Positions 45,540 to 57,091 of a DNA stretch of 64,000 bases are shown here, one piece after another. The notes beneath the pieces were generated by a model. It saw only the letters and a program-made list of their open reading frames with translations. It was not told the DNA's origin and did no database searches. Both the position numbers and the translations under genes were made by a program. Numbering within the stretch: position 1 is the first letter of the stretch; every line of letters starts with the position of its first letter. Source of the stretch: Macrolepiota albuminosa (taxonomy: Eukaryota; Basidiomycota; Agaricomycetes; Agaricales; Agaricaceae); contig JAMWFC010000102.1 in assembly GCA_027475525.1 (NCBI GenBank), positions 372,001 through 436,000 of the forward strand. The letters are read 5' to 3'.

Positions 45540-46163
45540 CCGGACCCGTGGGGACTCGGAAACAACCGAGCAGTATCTATAATGATGTATACTGTCACAA
45601 CTTCTGGTCACTACTGCTCTTGTCACTACCCACTGATGACCCCAAAGCCCTTCTCAGAAATAGTTCGTCTTTTGTTGTCGAAGTCGTCGAAGCCTGTATG
45701 TCGAGTTCTAGTCTTTCTGCTGCTGCTGTTGACCATTTGTCAGATCCCCCCTCAGATCCCCCCTGAACTAAATGCGTCATTCACAATGGATGAACTGCTT
45801 GCTGAGAGGCAGGCAGCCGAACAGGGAGTCCGCGATTTATCCGCTTATATAGGTCGGATCGACGAATTCCTCCTCATCCTGAGGCACTATCCTAGCATTG
45901 TAAATCTCGTATTGTCTGGTTCCCTTCAAGTTGCTGAGGTTGCTTTTTCTAGAAGCGTGCCCTTGAAGAGAATAATAAGAAGTGATGCTTGAACGCCGCT
46001 GCGTCTGCTCACTTGAAGACCCACCAGTTCCACGTAGTAGCCCTTCATGTGGTATCCTTCTCTGACATTATAAGATGTATATACCATGCCTCCTAACCCT
46101 GAGTCGGAATGGCAATTATAAATACTGCTCGGTTGTTTCCGAGTCTTGGTCCCCACGGTCCGG
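45540..46163. mobile_element. 0.6-kb element with ~45-bp terminal inverted repeats (MITE-like)
   Basis: The left end starts CCGGACC and runs into CTCGGAAACAACCGAGCAGT; the right end is the inverted equivalent (46105-46163) with one small insertion. The subterminal CTCGG-AAACAA-CCGAG is itself a hairpin. A 136-codon frame (45582-45992) encodes a hydrophobic stretch followed by a helical MDELLAERQAAEQG segment; its status is unknown. No clear target-site duplication is visible. CpG is retained. Confidence 0.65.
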
Positions 46164-46482
46164 ATCATGTGCAGTACTTGATTGTATTGCCAATGCTGTC
46201 TCAGATGAATTGTGAGGCCCTAGACCTCCTCAGAGACTGGATATGATAGCGCCCATATTCAGGTACTATTATTGGCTTTCATTCCAACAAATTCAAGCCT
46301 TCTTTGAGCGCCAAAGCCTGAGGCCTGAAGTTTAAGCTACCATGTCTAGTATCTCGTACCTCTCACAATTCGCATTGCACAACCAAAGTCCAAAAAGACA
46401 TTATATTACATCAATTATATTCATTCTTCCGTCCCTGACACTTTCTTGTTGGCAGCCAAAAATTAAGACTTCTTTCATTTAT
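46164..46482. other. Intergenic between inverted-repeat element and tRNA-Phe
   Basis: No supported feature; downstream side of the tRNA (minus strand), where a T-run would act as the pol III terminator. Confidence 0.35.
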
Positions 46483-46567
46483 TGGGGGCACCGCGGATCG
46501 AACGCGGGACCTTCAGAACTCGAATTTCTACTTCAGTCTGCTGCTCTCCCAGCTGAGCTATGCCCCC
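46483..46567 (-). tRNA. tRNA-Phe (GAA) with 12-nt intron
   Basis: The acceptor GGGGGCA pairs with TGCCCCC, with discriminator A. The D-stem is GCTC/GAGC and the T-arm CCGCG-TTCGATC-CGCGG is perfect. The anticodon loop CTGAAG gives anticodon GAA. A 12-nt intron follows position 37, and the AGGTC variable loop is as in yeast tRNA-Phe. The mature length is 73 nt. Confidence 0.93.
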
Positions 46568-46847
46568 TTGTGTGTATCAATTCAATAGAAATTATATGTT
46601 GTATGTAGATAGATTTAAGAGTATACCTGAATGCTGAATTGAGTTGCTGGGAAGCCTCTCATCGACCATTTGACAGCCCTTGAGTATGCAACATACGTTG
46701 ACACACACACACTGGACGTAAGTGCGCCTTGAGCTTTTTGAGCCAACTTCTGCCATATTATCTGGGCTTGACTTGTTGATTATCGGACCTCATCCCGAAG
46801 TCCGATGACTCAGTCCTTTGCACCCGACCTTTTTTTTCTCCACCTTC

Positions 46848-47896
46848 ATGGCTGATTTCGCAATTCCTCCCGTCTCTGAGGCTGTTCTCGACTCTTTTTC
46901 TCCAGTTAACCGCGCTTGTATAAAACGATTAATAGTGACTTCGCGCGAGCGGCCCGATCTGTCCGTTAGTCACCTCTCAACAAGTCTTGATCGTGCCGGC
47001 TGACGCGATCTCAACGTAGTTCAAGTTATCCTCAATCTAAGCTCGGTGCTGTCCTCATTCTCCTCTATGAAGAAGCCGGAGAGTTACGCGTCCTGCTGAC
47101 GACGCGCTCGAAAACCTTACGAACACACCCCGGACAAACCGCACTGCCCGGAGGCAGGGTGGACGACACAGATACAGATTTTATTGAAACTGCTGTGAGT
47201 TTTACGATTGTATCGCTACAGGACTACTGTAACCGACCCCGAACTTATGGTTGCGACAGTACCGTGAAGCTCACGAAGAAGTTGGCTTGCCACTAAACTC
47301 GCCAGATGTTTTTACTGTCGCTGTGTTGGAACCGGCAATCTCACTATACAAAATCGTAGTAACACCCGTCGTTGCCATTCTCACGCGACCTTCACTGTTA
47401 AATGAATTGAAAGCAGAGGAAAGTGAAGTGTTCTGCATCTTCACGCATCCCCTCCAAGCAGTTTTGGATCCTACGCTCGCCAGGTCTGAACAATTAGCCG
47501 ACATCGGGTCCGAAAATTGGCCTTACGAAGTCGAACTCCACGTACGCCCTTTTCTGAAACGAAGGTTACGACCCTGTTAAAGCCCATTTAGAGTACATCA
47601 GATTCTTCAGTAGCCCTCTTGGGGAACATGATGTACCGGATGCACCGATTTAGAAGTTCGGCCTCTCCAATTAAAGGACTGACTGCTGACCTCCTTGTAG
47701 GTTTCTCTCTTCCACTGAACGTCAATTTGTCAGTCTCATTGCGTTGCTCGTGCGTTTACAGATCCAAACAGCAAAGATCGTATTCGGTCATGACCCGACA
47801 TACGAACAATACGCAGCAGGACAATTGCGGAAATTCAAGCAAATTAGTGCACTCGTTATCAACGGGTCTAATCAAATCAAAGAGTTGTCAGGATGA
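46848..47896 (+). CDS. PCD1: Nudix hydrolase, CoA diphosphatase type (PCD1/NUDT7-like)
   Basis: Exons are 46848-46960, 47020-47194, 47260-47541, 47592-47696 and 47762-47896 (introns 59, 65, 50 and 65 nt); 269 aa. After a short leader, LGAVLILLYEE begins the fold. LRTHPGQTALPGGRVDD leads into the Nudix box, ending AYREAHEEVGL. This order (LRTHPGQ..LPGG) marks the coenzyme A/ADP-ribose clade. The box keeps the REAHEE catalytic glutamates; the earlier conserved acidic position is Asp. Known relatives cleave CoA or oxidised CoA to 4'-phosphopantetheine and 3',5'-ADP, often in peroxisomes; I see no clear C-terminal peroxisome signal. Confidence 0.87.
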
Positions 47897-48650
47897 GATG
47901 CGCTCTGTACTCTATCTTTTTTTTTCTTTTTAGAAAAAGACGAGATCAACAAACCAACGACCTATCTTTTATACTACTTTTGCGAAGAGAAGCAAGAGAT
48001 AAAGATTGCTATGACGGCCTCCTACTCCAGGATGGCCTCGCTTTTACCTGTAGTTCATAGAAGCGTCTGACACGTTACCTGAACGTGGGAAGTGTTAACA
48101 TTACTCGACAGACTGTCATCTAATTCAGTCTCTTCTGGAGATTGCCTATCTTTTTTTGATCGCTTAAACTCTGGGTCCTTGTGAAGCTGTGCCATGGCAT
48201 GTCGGAACTGATCACTCGCCGAGTCTAGCTTGCTAACCGGTCCGTCCGGTTATTGGATCCGGTTCTGCATTTTTAACACTCCACCTCTGCCCACGAGTGT
48301 GTATATTTTTCCATGTCCCGTCAAAAAAATCTGTGTCAATCTGACCGACTGAATATCCTCTACTTGCATTGAATCAGGAGCGAGTACAGCTCCCGAGCCA
48401 GAAAGATCATCCCACTCACAAATGGCCATCATCGATGGTATCCTCGATATACGGTGGCCTATGTTGACATCCAGTCTGAATATAGCAGCGTTCTCACGTC
48501 TGTTTCGTGATGAGGCAGTACAGATTTTTCCTCTTTAGAAGGCAATGTAAATGAGATTGGCCATTTGTCTTCTTCCTTGTCCATCTCTGTCCTTCGACCT
48601 CTGGCATTATCTGTCAAACTGTGAAAGCCTTAGACACGACTACTGCGTAC
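47897..48650. other. Intergenic with a weak minus-strand ORF
   Basis: On the minus strand about 48100-48240 encodes MAQLHKDPEFKRSKKDRQS and further polar residues up to a GTAACG donor. A separate 60-codon frame lies at 48250-48432. I could not join them in frame, so no gene is claimed. Confidence 0.3.
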
Positions 48651-50095
48651 ATGGCCCCGGATCCGTTTCAGCGGCTAGTAGCCACAGTTCCACCCGTCTT
48701 TTACGCATTGATAGTACGTTCTTCATCTGTGTCTGAATTCTCCCTTCAAAAGCGAAAATAGTAACTGATGAAATCTCTTCTACGTAGGTAGAAACTCTTC
48801 TCTTCGGTAAGTCAGAGTCAAGCTCACTGAGCTATGTTTTTTCACTGAAAGTTAATGACCAGGCGTTCACATCGTCCTCTTCGGCATCTGTGCATACCTT
48901 CTTGCAACTCGTCAGAATCAAGCTCATCCATTCGTCTTACTGTCGATCACCATCATGTTTGCTATCTCTGTTACAGACGTGGCTCTGGTGTATCGATGGG
49001 TGCTTCGGGAATATATAGCGGTGTTGAATAGTCAAATATCTGTGGATGTTGCCCTCGACCAATTTCGTCAGATAGGGTATCTATATGTGACGAACAAGCA
49101 AGTGACACTTTCTTTACTGGTTGACATTGTATTCATTATTTGATATCTGGGTATGGCAGTCTCATTGCTGATGGTCTCCTCGTAGGTGTCTCCTCAAATT
49201 TATGAACACAAAAGCCTAAAGGGTTTCCTTGCTTTTTTTCTAGATATATCGCTGTTTCAAGGTGTGGAGTAATCGGAGAATTATTCTGATCGTCGCGGGT
49301 GTACTGTTGGCGGCAGACTCAGGTATGTTCGTTCCTACTTGCCAGAAAAAAAATTCTGACTGATTGATGAAAGTCTGGGGGTACATCGCGGTCAGATCTC
49401 TAAGTATTTCATCATTTGCCTCGGCTGCTTTCACCCCGTTGTTCTTCTGGAGTGTGTTTGCTTTTAACATTGTCATGACCCTTGCAACAGGTGAACCGTT
49501 TTGTTCCACATGTACATCACCTAGGCTTACGTACATACTCAGCTGGGCGAATCTGGTGGGTGACACGGAAGACCTACTCCCTGCTTGACAAACGGCAGAT
49601 TACAAGATATCACACTGCCATCACTATCATGTGAGCAGACAGTTTTCACGGCGGACGAAGCCGTGCCAACGTCATTTTTGACAGCTTGGAAAGTGGTGCT
49701 ATCTACCCCATCACTGTACTTCTATGCAACGTCAGTCCACCCAGTAGCAAAGTATTTTTATATTTATCATCATTTATCCGAGGATCTCACCCGTCTCAAT
49801 TTAGTCCTATTTCATTTTGGCTGCAACTCGAGTTGTCGTAAGTCCAGCATTTCCGTTAATTTCTTCCTTTGGTCATATCGTTGTGAAGGGCATCATGCCT
49901 ACTTTAATGATTGTTCAGGTTCAAATGGGCAAGACTGTACCTCGGACGGTGGAAAGAGAAAATATTAATACCCTCTCGTCTTTGTCCTCCAACACGTTCA
50001 GCACGACTCCTCCCAGCGCTTTCGCAGGCACGAGTCTCTCAACTTCCCGCATATCAGTCGAGCGCTTTGTAGAAGAAGTGCCCGACTCCAAATGA
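48651..50095 (+). CDS. Multi-span membrane protein of an agaricomycete-expanded family
   Basis: Exons: 48651-48713, 48788-48806, 48863-49097, 49160-49181, 49244-49322, 49374-49490, 49543-49630, 49685-49730, 49805-49837, 49889-50095; 302 aa with all phases closed. Intron 3 has a GC donor (AA|GCAAGT), required to join YVTN to LIADGLL. Recognisable family pieces in order: HIVLFGICAYLL, YVTNLIADGLLIYRCFKVW, AGRIWWVTRK, ILESGAIYPITVLL, then a span ending GIMPTLMIVQV and a Ser-rich cytosolic tail. About seven spans are expected. The function of these fungal proteins is unknown. Confidence 0.82.
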
Positions 50096-50489
50096 AGCCA
50101 CAACTCACACCACTCAAATAAATTTCCGTAAAATCTCTGAGAATGTTCGAGCTTGTTTCACGTCTCAACCACGAAACTTGAGGTGGTATCTTGATATCAT
50201 GAATCATGCATTGAGGATCTTGTTGTGCAAGGTTAGGTAATGCATCTATATCCTTGTTTCCTTCTGGCGAATCCAGTACGTTACAATCGTGACTTTTTCT
50301 GCTCAATGTAACTGCGCGCGAGCGTACGTCACTATGACTCCGGCCTTTTTGGCTTGAAGTCAGACATCCCGACCGTGATACTCTGCTCAGTAGTCTATAT
50401 TCGTAAGGCGTTTATCTGTTAGAGGGTGACTGACATAAATACTTGTTTTAAATAAAATACACAACAAAGAAGTTCGACCGTCCGCATAG

Positions 50490-51110
50490 CTACCAGAGTC
50501 AAAAGAAAAAGGTCAGATGTATGCCTTAGTTCAGTTAAGCTCTCAGCTGTTCAAGGTGAATTCGACCTTGATTTCAACCTCAGACTTTACTTCGGCCTTG
50601 ACCCCGGCATTTACTCTCTCATTTTCCTGGGCGGCTGTGTGACCAACGGAAGGATACATTCCCTTCCACATCATTCGAGAGGTCGAAGTTCGAGGAAGAT
50701 GAGAGAATTTCCGCTTCGAATAAAAAATGGGTGCAATATCATTTGCAATGTTTTATGTTAACAATGACAAGATGTACTTGAGTCGGATGAACAGAATTTG
50801 GAAACCGAGAGGAACGTATTGGAGGATACAGAAAAGATGAAGGTACTCAGATGACGTATTTCCTCCATCAATACAAATTTTTTTGTGGCACCTCGTCGAG
50901 TATAATCAAAACTCCAGCCAATCTCAAAGCATTCTACTTACACGACGTTCCACCGCTTTATTAGTCCCTTCATGAAGCAGTTGCATGTCCTGGGGCATAC
51001 CGGGCTGCACAAAACTTGTCATGCCCATGATATACTTCAAAAATATCCAATCAAATTTCTTTGAAAGGCGGTGTAATGTACATAACGTAGGATTAAGCCA
51101 AGCTCTCATT
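50490..51110 (-). pseudogene. Possible degraded gene with KxE-rich tail
   Basis: Two pieces are visible: a frame at 51109-50940 and, further left, a C-terminal-like stretch at about 50640-50540 reading VKAEVKSEVEIKVEFTL before a stop. The tail resembles the KxE-rich end of the DUF7918 gene at 51253, so this may be a truncated relative. No complete splice model works. Confidence 0.35.
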
Positions 51111-51252
51111 TGGTGTATAAAGGATAGCGCTATCGTACCAATGTAGCCAAGAGTGTCTCCAAAAAAAAAGAGGATCTAGGAGACTTTCACAATTACTGGA
51201 CTGGTCTAAAAGCGAGAGAAGATGATAGACATACGAAAGTCACAAGGGCATA

Positions 51253-52379
51253 CTACGTCAGGTCAATGAAATTATCATGTTCCTCGGCTTTAACCTTCGC
51301 ACTATGAGCTTCAGACTTGACCTTGATATGTTTATGGCGTTTCCTTTCTCTTTCCTCGAGCTGGTGAAGCTCAGCCTAAGTCAACAACAAGACCGTTAGA
51401 GATCAAAGAGTTTGATTCTGATCACTTCACCCTCAAGGCCCGAATTCTTTGAGCTACTGGAGCTTCATCATCTTCATTGTCTTTACTAAGATCAAGAACT
51501 TCATCCAATTTTCTGGCGTGTTTGAGATTCTGATTGAAAGAAATGATGCCATTTGCGTGTAGATGTGCTAATCAAAACGTTAAACTTGTTTATCTACCAA
51601 TAAATCATAACCACTCACCAAGAGGACGATATTTAAATTCAAATGTGACAATTTTGCACAAGTTCCTTGTACTAACGCCCCTTCTTTTCACATGAGGTAC
51701 ATCGGGCCCAAGCCTTAGTAAATCGGCCATGGTAATACCTGAACAAAGAAATAGAAGAAGCCCAGAGACTCACTTGCAGCAGTGCCCGAACCCCTTCTTT
51801 GAACGTTCGTGGATCTTCTCTGGGTCAGAGTAAGTGTACACTCCATGCAATAGGCTTTCTGATGAGTCGACTACTTCGCAACGCCATATATCGAGTTTGA
51901 TAGTTCCAAGGTCTGGGGCCACAGTGTGTAGAAATTGGTCGTCGTCTGAAGCACCAGTTATCAGATAGGCCACTTGGAAAGGATTGCTCGAGAAAGTTTA
52001 CCAGTGAGCTCCAGCTCTGAGAACATGAAAAGTCTCTTTGTTTCTCTCGAAGTCCTGAAGCCATCCTGAAAAGCGGTATCTCGAAGAGCGGGACAGTTTA
52101 AAACCTTGCCAGGACCGCTCATCCCGTCAACAAGTACTTTCCCAAGGCTTGTAAATGTGCGTTGAACATCTTGCCAGTGGACGGAAAAGCTCTGTCAAAG
52201 TACAAGGAACCTACAATCTCAGAGGAAGGTGAAGTATGCTTTGATCTGACCTTCCCAACCTCTGAAACGATCCAACAAGTCACAAAAGAGCCATCCGGCG
52301 AGTGTTCAATGTTATAATTTGATTGTTCCACGTCACCCATTGTTATCCAGGCAGAGAAACCATGCGACTGTAAGCGCAT
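51253..52379 (-). CDS. DUF7918-domain protein
   Basis: Exons are 52379-52251, 52191-52002, 51945-51774, 51713-51619, 51567-51431 and 51375-51253; 281 aa. The first 200 residues follow the DUF7918 pattern: GFSAWITMGDVEQSNYNIE, SFVTCWIVSEVGKSF, RLFMFSELELTDDD, LGTIKLDIWR, KIHERSKK and LGPDVP. The C-terminus is helical and basic, then IKVKSE and VKAEE (SUMO-type sites) and ends in FIDLT, which fits a SUMO-interacting motif. DUF7918 is widespread in agaricomycetes with no known function; a nuclear, SUMO-linked role is my inference. Confidence 0.83.
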
Positions 52380-52621
52380 ACTGCAAGACGAGTCGCAAAT
52401 AAATGCAAAGTGAACAAAGGAAACGCGTCAATTCTTCGTCGCGCGACAGCAAGAAAATGGTAAGGAAGGGATGGGATGTTGAACATTTTGGGACGTGACG
52501 TAGGCGTGACTAAATGCAGTTGATTGGCAACCGTCATCTGCACGCATATATCGCGGAATTGTCTATTCGTTGAACTAGCGTGCACTTCGTGGTTACACTA
52601 TACGATTCACACGAATAGACA
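52380..52621. promoter_or_regulatory. Divergent promoter region
   Basis: A 242-bp gap between the leftward DUF7918 gene and the rightward ORF at 52622. No specific motif is called. Confidence 0.3.
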
Positions 52622-53355
52622 ATGGCGGTAAGGGGGAGAAGGACGCGTGGAAGGATGGGGGCATCTGCTACTACCGCGGGCAATCAGTTCACTCTGCAAC
52701 CATCCTCACTCGGACTTTCAGTGGACGGGCAATTCACTCAGTCGCCCGCCGTCCGCAAAGTTGGCACAGAACGCATGGGGGAAGGCGTCGAGATGCCTGT
52801 GGCGGCCAATCTAGATGCCTCCAGGTCGACGATGGACCCAACGCTGACATTGCTCTTCGACAGACAAAGAGCTCCTGGAGAAGGTCCCCGAGCCGTAACA
52901 CCCTTGCCTCTTCTACCTAGCGTCGTCGTGCATCCTGGAGCGGGATCTGCCCCTGCCAAAGCATTAATGCCCAACGCCAGCGCGGAGGGAGATCCGGTGG
53001 AAGGAGATTTACCTGTCAAGAATTCGTCCGGCATCTACGCTTGGCTAACCTCGTGCAGCTAAGTGCTCGCACCCGGCTAAGGAACAAAGGCCAGAAAGGA
53101 ACAGTTTCGGCAGCGGAATGTGAAGTGCCTCTAACCCTGGCTGCGGTCGATACCTTGTTGCGCAACGCGGTGCCCATCACTCAGGCGGCTGCTGCAGTAA
53201 CCACTCCCCTGACCCCTGCTGGTTGTCCTTGTTGTGCTCAATCAACCCCCCGTTCGGCACCTCGTTCGAGGGAAATGTTGGATTATGCTACCCCGTCAGT
53301 TAGGCGCTTGCCTTCTGTGAACAGGGACCGAACTTGCGAGGACTCCTTCTATTGA
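52622..53355 (+). CDS. Doubtful ORF pair, possibly one frameshifted gene
   Basis: Frame 1 (52622-53062, 146 codons) is Ser/Thr/Pro/Ala-rich with an Arg-rich start. A second frame (53041-53355, 104 codons) overlaps it by 22 bases and continues with similar composition, including CEVPLTLAAVDTLLRNA. The arrangement could be a frameshift, a missed intron or chance in GC-rich DNA. CpG is abundant, unlike the island that begins about 200 bp further right. No domain is recognised; it may be a fragment of a retroelement gag. Confidence 0.35.
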
Positions 53356-53410
53356 AGGATCTCCCGTTGACCTATGACCGCCGGGTTGGGAGGGACAGGT
53401 TGTCATGTGA

Positions 53411-53485
53411 GAATGGCCTCTGTGTGGGTTGGGGGTTCAGCTCCATGGCTTAGAATGGCTTCTGTGTGGGTTGGGGGTTCAGCTC
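53411..53485. repeat. 33-bp direct repeat, two copies
   Basis: The unit GAATGGC(C/T)TCTGTGTGGGTT plus GGGGGTTCAGCTC occurs at 53411-53443 and 53453-53485. Confidence 0.9.
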
Positions 53486-53499
53486 TGAACCCATGGTTC

Positions 53500-54440
53500 T
53501 GAATAGCTTGAAGATGAGCCTGCAAGGCTACAAATTGTGAGTTCCAGCTGAAATGCAGGACAATGAATCATGAAGCTCTCAGTCATGCATATAATTTCCG
53601 CATGAAGCTAATTAGCATGATCAAACTCAGAAACAAAAACATGAGACTACATGGCACCGCTGCATCCGCAACACAACAACAATTGAAGTTCGAAGGCATA
53701 ATACGCCAATAACAGAGGCATAGCAAGCTAAAAAAGTGGCCTGACAGCTGACAATGAAGGCAGAAATAAGTCCACCACAAAGCCCTAAAAGGCCAACAAC
53801 AGAGCACAAAAGGCCAACAACAGGGTACAAAATAGCCAACAAAGCTATATAATGCATGAGTAAGCTTCAAGCAAACAGGAAGTGCAAGACAGAGCAAAGC
53901 CATTGGATAGAACACCAAAGCAAGAGGCATAAAAAGCCACATAGAAGTCACCCTGCTCCAATGCAAGCTGGCTGTAACAGCAGAGACATCTGACCATGTC
54001 TAGAGATGTTCCTGCCATACAAATACAAGAACCTCTGGAGCTGGGCCTCCATCAACATTGCCAAGGACTCTCTCTGCCTTTGGTGTTGGGAATGATTGTG
54101 GATTAATTCAGTCGAACATTGGAAATGTGGGTAGAAGTGAAAATTCTGTTTCTTCTTTTCCCCATTTGTTAATTTTCATTGCTGAGCACTGAGTATTCTC
54201 TTGGGTGCCAATACAGAGGCTAGGGTTCCTCTTTCTACCCACATGTTGCTTGGCTGCCTCTTTACTGTGGGCCACCAATTATCTGCAGTGGATAAAGTAT
54301 TTTCTCACAAGGTCAAGTGAGCATTGGAGGCTAACATGCTAGAATACATATTTCTTGCCACCTGTCATCAAGCTACCAGAGAGTCCCTGGCTCCTGAGTT
54401 GGCCTTTATATTAAATGGCAAGTTGCACTTGTCTAATGCC
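53500..54440. repeat. Left part of repeat island 3
   Basis: AT-rich and CpG-poor. A 127-codon hydrophobic minus-strand frame (53583-53966) arises partly from a short tandem repeat (GGCCAACAACAG twice near 53790-53815) and is not supported as a gene. Confidence 0.55.
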
Positions 54441-55192
54441 TGTCAGGTTCCGCTGAGTCGGGGGCTTTCCGGGAAAGCAATCGCCCTTACAATGCGGACT
54501 TGACCCACGGATACTCGGGTGTCTGGAACTCCGGGGCTAGGACTCCGGGGTTCAAGACGTGGACAGGGAAATCCCGGGAGAGGGGACTTAGTCCGGGGGT
54601 TTTGGGTGGTGGTAACTGGGGAGTTCGGGTGGGGGTCGAGTCATGAACCGGAGGTTCTAAGACGAGACCAAGTTAGTAAGTTAAAGTCGCGAAGTGCGTA
54701 CCAGTCTTAGAGCACGCAAATATCCAAGCGTGCCAGTCAAGCGTGCCAGTCAATGCGTACCAGTCAAATAGAGGGCACGCAACAATCCAAGTAAAGCAAA
54801 GTAACAGTGTATGTAATATCAAGACTACCGAATACAACAGGGAGCTACACTATAAGTACTACGGGACCGGGTCTCGGGATTCCGGGGTGTCTGGGATGGG
54901 TTCCGGGGGTCATTAAGTAGCGGGCAGGGACTGTGTACCGGGATCGTGCGTGTGGGGCGCACGATCAATTGACGCGGGGGGAGTCGTGATGCGTGATGCG
55001 TGATGGCCGAGAACGAGTCGCGTGATCCGATCGTTGATTGGGGCTGGTGGTGGCTGATGTCGGTCCTTGATGTGCATGATGGCGGTGTCGGCGGTCGTGA
55101 TGGCGGGACGTGTCCTGTGGGGTCGGAGGGAGGGTCCTGGATGGTGTTCCGGGGGTGTCCCAGGGTGGGCCCGGAGGGGAGGGGTCGTGACA
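54441..55192. mobile_element. Solo LTR, 752 bp, with 5-bp target-site duplication
   Basis: The block begins TGTCAGG and ends GTGACA, so it has the TG...CA ends and a TGTCA/TGACA inverted terminus of an LTR. The flanks are ATGCC at 54436-54440 and ATGCC at 55193-55197, a perfect 5-bp duplication. The LTR is G-rich and full of CpG, whereas the sequence on both sides is CpG-depleted and reads continuously if the LTR is removed. A full element inserted recently and recombined down to one LTR. Confidence 0.9.
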
Positions 55193-55197
55193 ATGCC

Positions 55198-56036
55198 ATC
55201 TTTGACATCTCCAAGAAGAGCAAGTTGTTCATTGATAATTGGGTCTGCACTTCAGCCAATCTGATTGCTACCATGCACAAACATCTGAAGGCTGACAGAG
55301 AAGTCCTTGGTCTGGGGTAACTTGAAGTGGTGCAGATTTGAAGGAGGGCTAGGCCTGGGCTAAGATTGAGTAGGGCTGGTGCCTCCTGAGCATGGAGGGT
55401 CTTAGATCTATATAGCTCATTTATGTAGGAGAGAGTGTTCTCTGAGGTGCTGTTGCCATTGAAGACAGGAGGTTGCCTTCTGTTGTGTGTGCCCACATAT
55501 TGAAGGTGCTAGGCACTGAGTAAGCTTGAGAGCAGGCTGAAAAATCAATAGTATGGGCAGCAGGTTGCTCAAAGAGATTTCTGGTTTAATCAGAGATTGC
55601 AGAGTGGCAAAGACAGAATTCAGCTCTTTTTGCTGTCACTAGTTCAGAGGTGGGAGGTTTTTTGTGTGTCTGTTCAGGAATGTCTCTTTGAATGTTAAAA
55701 AATCAGGCCAGGTTTAGAGGGTCCTCAAAGTGGTGGGAGTAAAAGCTGGTATAAATCTTATTGATGATGGCTTGAAGCTTGTTTCAGAGCATTGGGTCTA
55801 TCTGCAAGGTTTTTTTGACATTGTGAAGAAGGGTTTCTCTCTGATACTGGTCATGAAATCTGAGAAGTTGATCAGCCCATTGTATTGAGGTCTCCACAGC
55901 TGAGAATGATCGGAAGAGCACATGTTCATTTGGTGAATTCTATAGAGAAGCTGTGAAGGGCATGCAGTATCTTGTCTTGTTGCCAGAGATAGCTGTTCAC
56001 CTGGCATTCCAGGGAGAAAGAGGGAAATCTTGTAAG
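55198..56036. repeat. Old repeat DNA interrupted by the solo LTR
   Basis: CpG-poor. A minus-strand frame (55496 leftward) continues up to the LTR and fragments such as 55798-56007 are open, but no domain is recognised. Probably a decayed element coding region. Confidence 0.5.
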
Positions 56037-56590
56037 GATGACCTCTGGAGGCTATAGCTCAGTCACACAGCTGGCAGAGGGATATCTAAAGTATATTAGA
56101 GTATATACTAACAATATCATAATAACTACTCACCTGGCAGAGGAATATCCAAAGAAAACAAGTCTAGGGATTTTCTATGCCAGGTTGGATGCTTCTAGGG
56201 CTTCTGAAGCATGGAAAACAACTGTGGAGTACAACAAAACCTTAAAAACTTAAAAATTGCCTAAATAAACAACTGTACAAACAAGGCAGGAAAACTCTGG
56301 ACTTTGAAAGTCAGAAAGGCAAACTCTGGCTTATGTAAGCAGTCTGAAAGCAGTGCTGAAGGGCCCACACTTGTCTGAATGATAGCTAAAGAACCAGAGC
56401 ACCTCAAAGGCTGAGAATAGTACTAACAGATAGTGTTGAAAGAATAGAAACAGTAAAATGAGAGAATGACAAAAGAAATAAGAGAATGAATGAAAGGAGA
56501 GTGAAGAGATAAGGAGTGAAAAAAGGAAGAAATGAGGAGTTCCCTGACAAGTCTGGCTGATGGAGCTGCTGTAGAGCAAGGTCAATTTAG
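56037..56590. repeat. Dispersed repeat, second copy of 9361-9811 plus 10490-10660
   Basis: 56037-56430 matches 9361-9811 directly. 56400-56560 matches the minus strand of 10490-10660. Here both parts are contiguous, so this copy shows the original order and the one in island 1 has undergone an inversion. Confidence 0.75.
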
Positions 56591-57091
56591 ATAGGGAGAA
56601 TAGGGTGTTTAGGGGTTTTGGTAGATAAGAAGAGATACTGGAGTTGGGTGAAGTAGGGCCAGGATATGAAGGGTCTCCTGAATGCAAGTAATAGGGTAGA
56701 TCCTTAAGGAGTCTCCAGTAGTTTTTTCAGAATGATTTGGTAGAAGCTGGCAGTGGCAGAGGTGTTGGCATATATTCATAATTTAGAGGTAGTCTTTAGC
56801 TAATAAAAAGCCCATAAAAAGTCCCATTGATGTCAGGGGCCCAGAAACAGGGTGTAGAGTAGGCCTCCAGAATGGGTACAAAGATTGGAGGGTGCTGTAG
56901 TTGTAGTTTTCTAATACCAGATGACCATAGATGTCAGTCTGGTAGCCAATGGGGTAGTAGGTTTGGTTGTATGCAGACATTGAGAATGGGGTAAAGGAGA
57001 GTCTTGATATTATATCAAGTTTCACTGATGACAGAGGCTTCCAACTGCAAGCAAGTTCTTACCAGACAGACTCAGCATCTACAGAATCAGC
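56591..57091. repeat. Repeat island 3, unclassified
   Basis: CpG-depleted; minus-strand frames at 56331-56687 and 56783-57025 are open but carry no recognisable domain. Confidence 0.45.

Noticed and set aside
49491..49524. 34-nt intron in the membrane-protein gene at 48651
   Set aside because: Too short; the next acceptor at 49542 gives 52 nt and yields AGRIWW, a conserved family segment.
53583..53966. 127-codon hydrophobic minus-strand frame
   Set aside because: Lies in CpG-depleted repeat DNA with short tandem repeats; no family resemblance.
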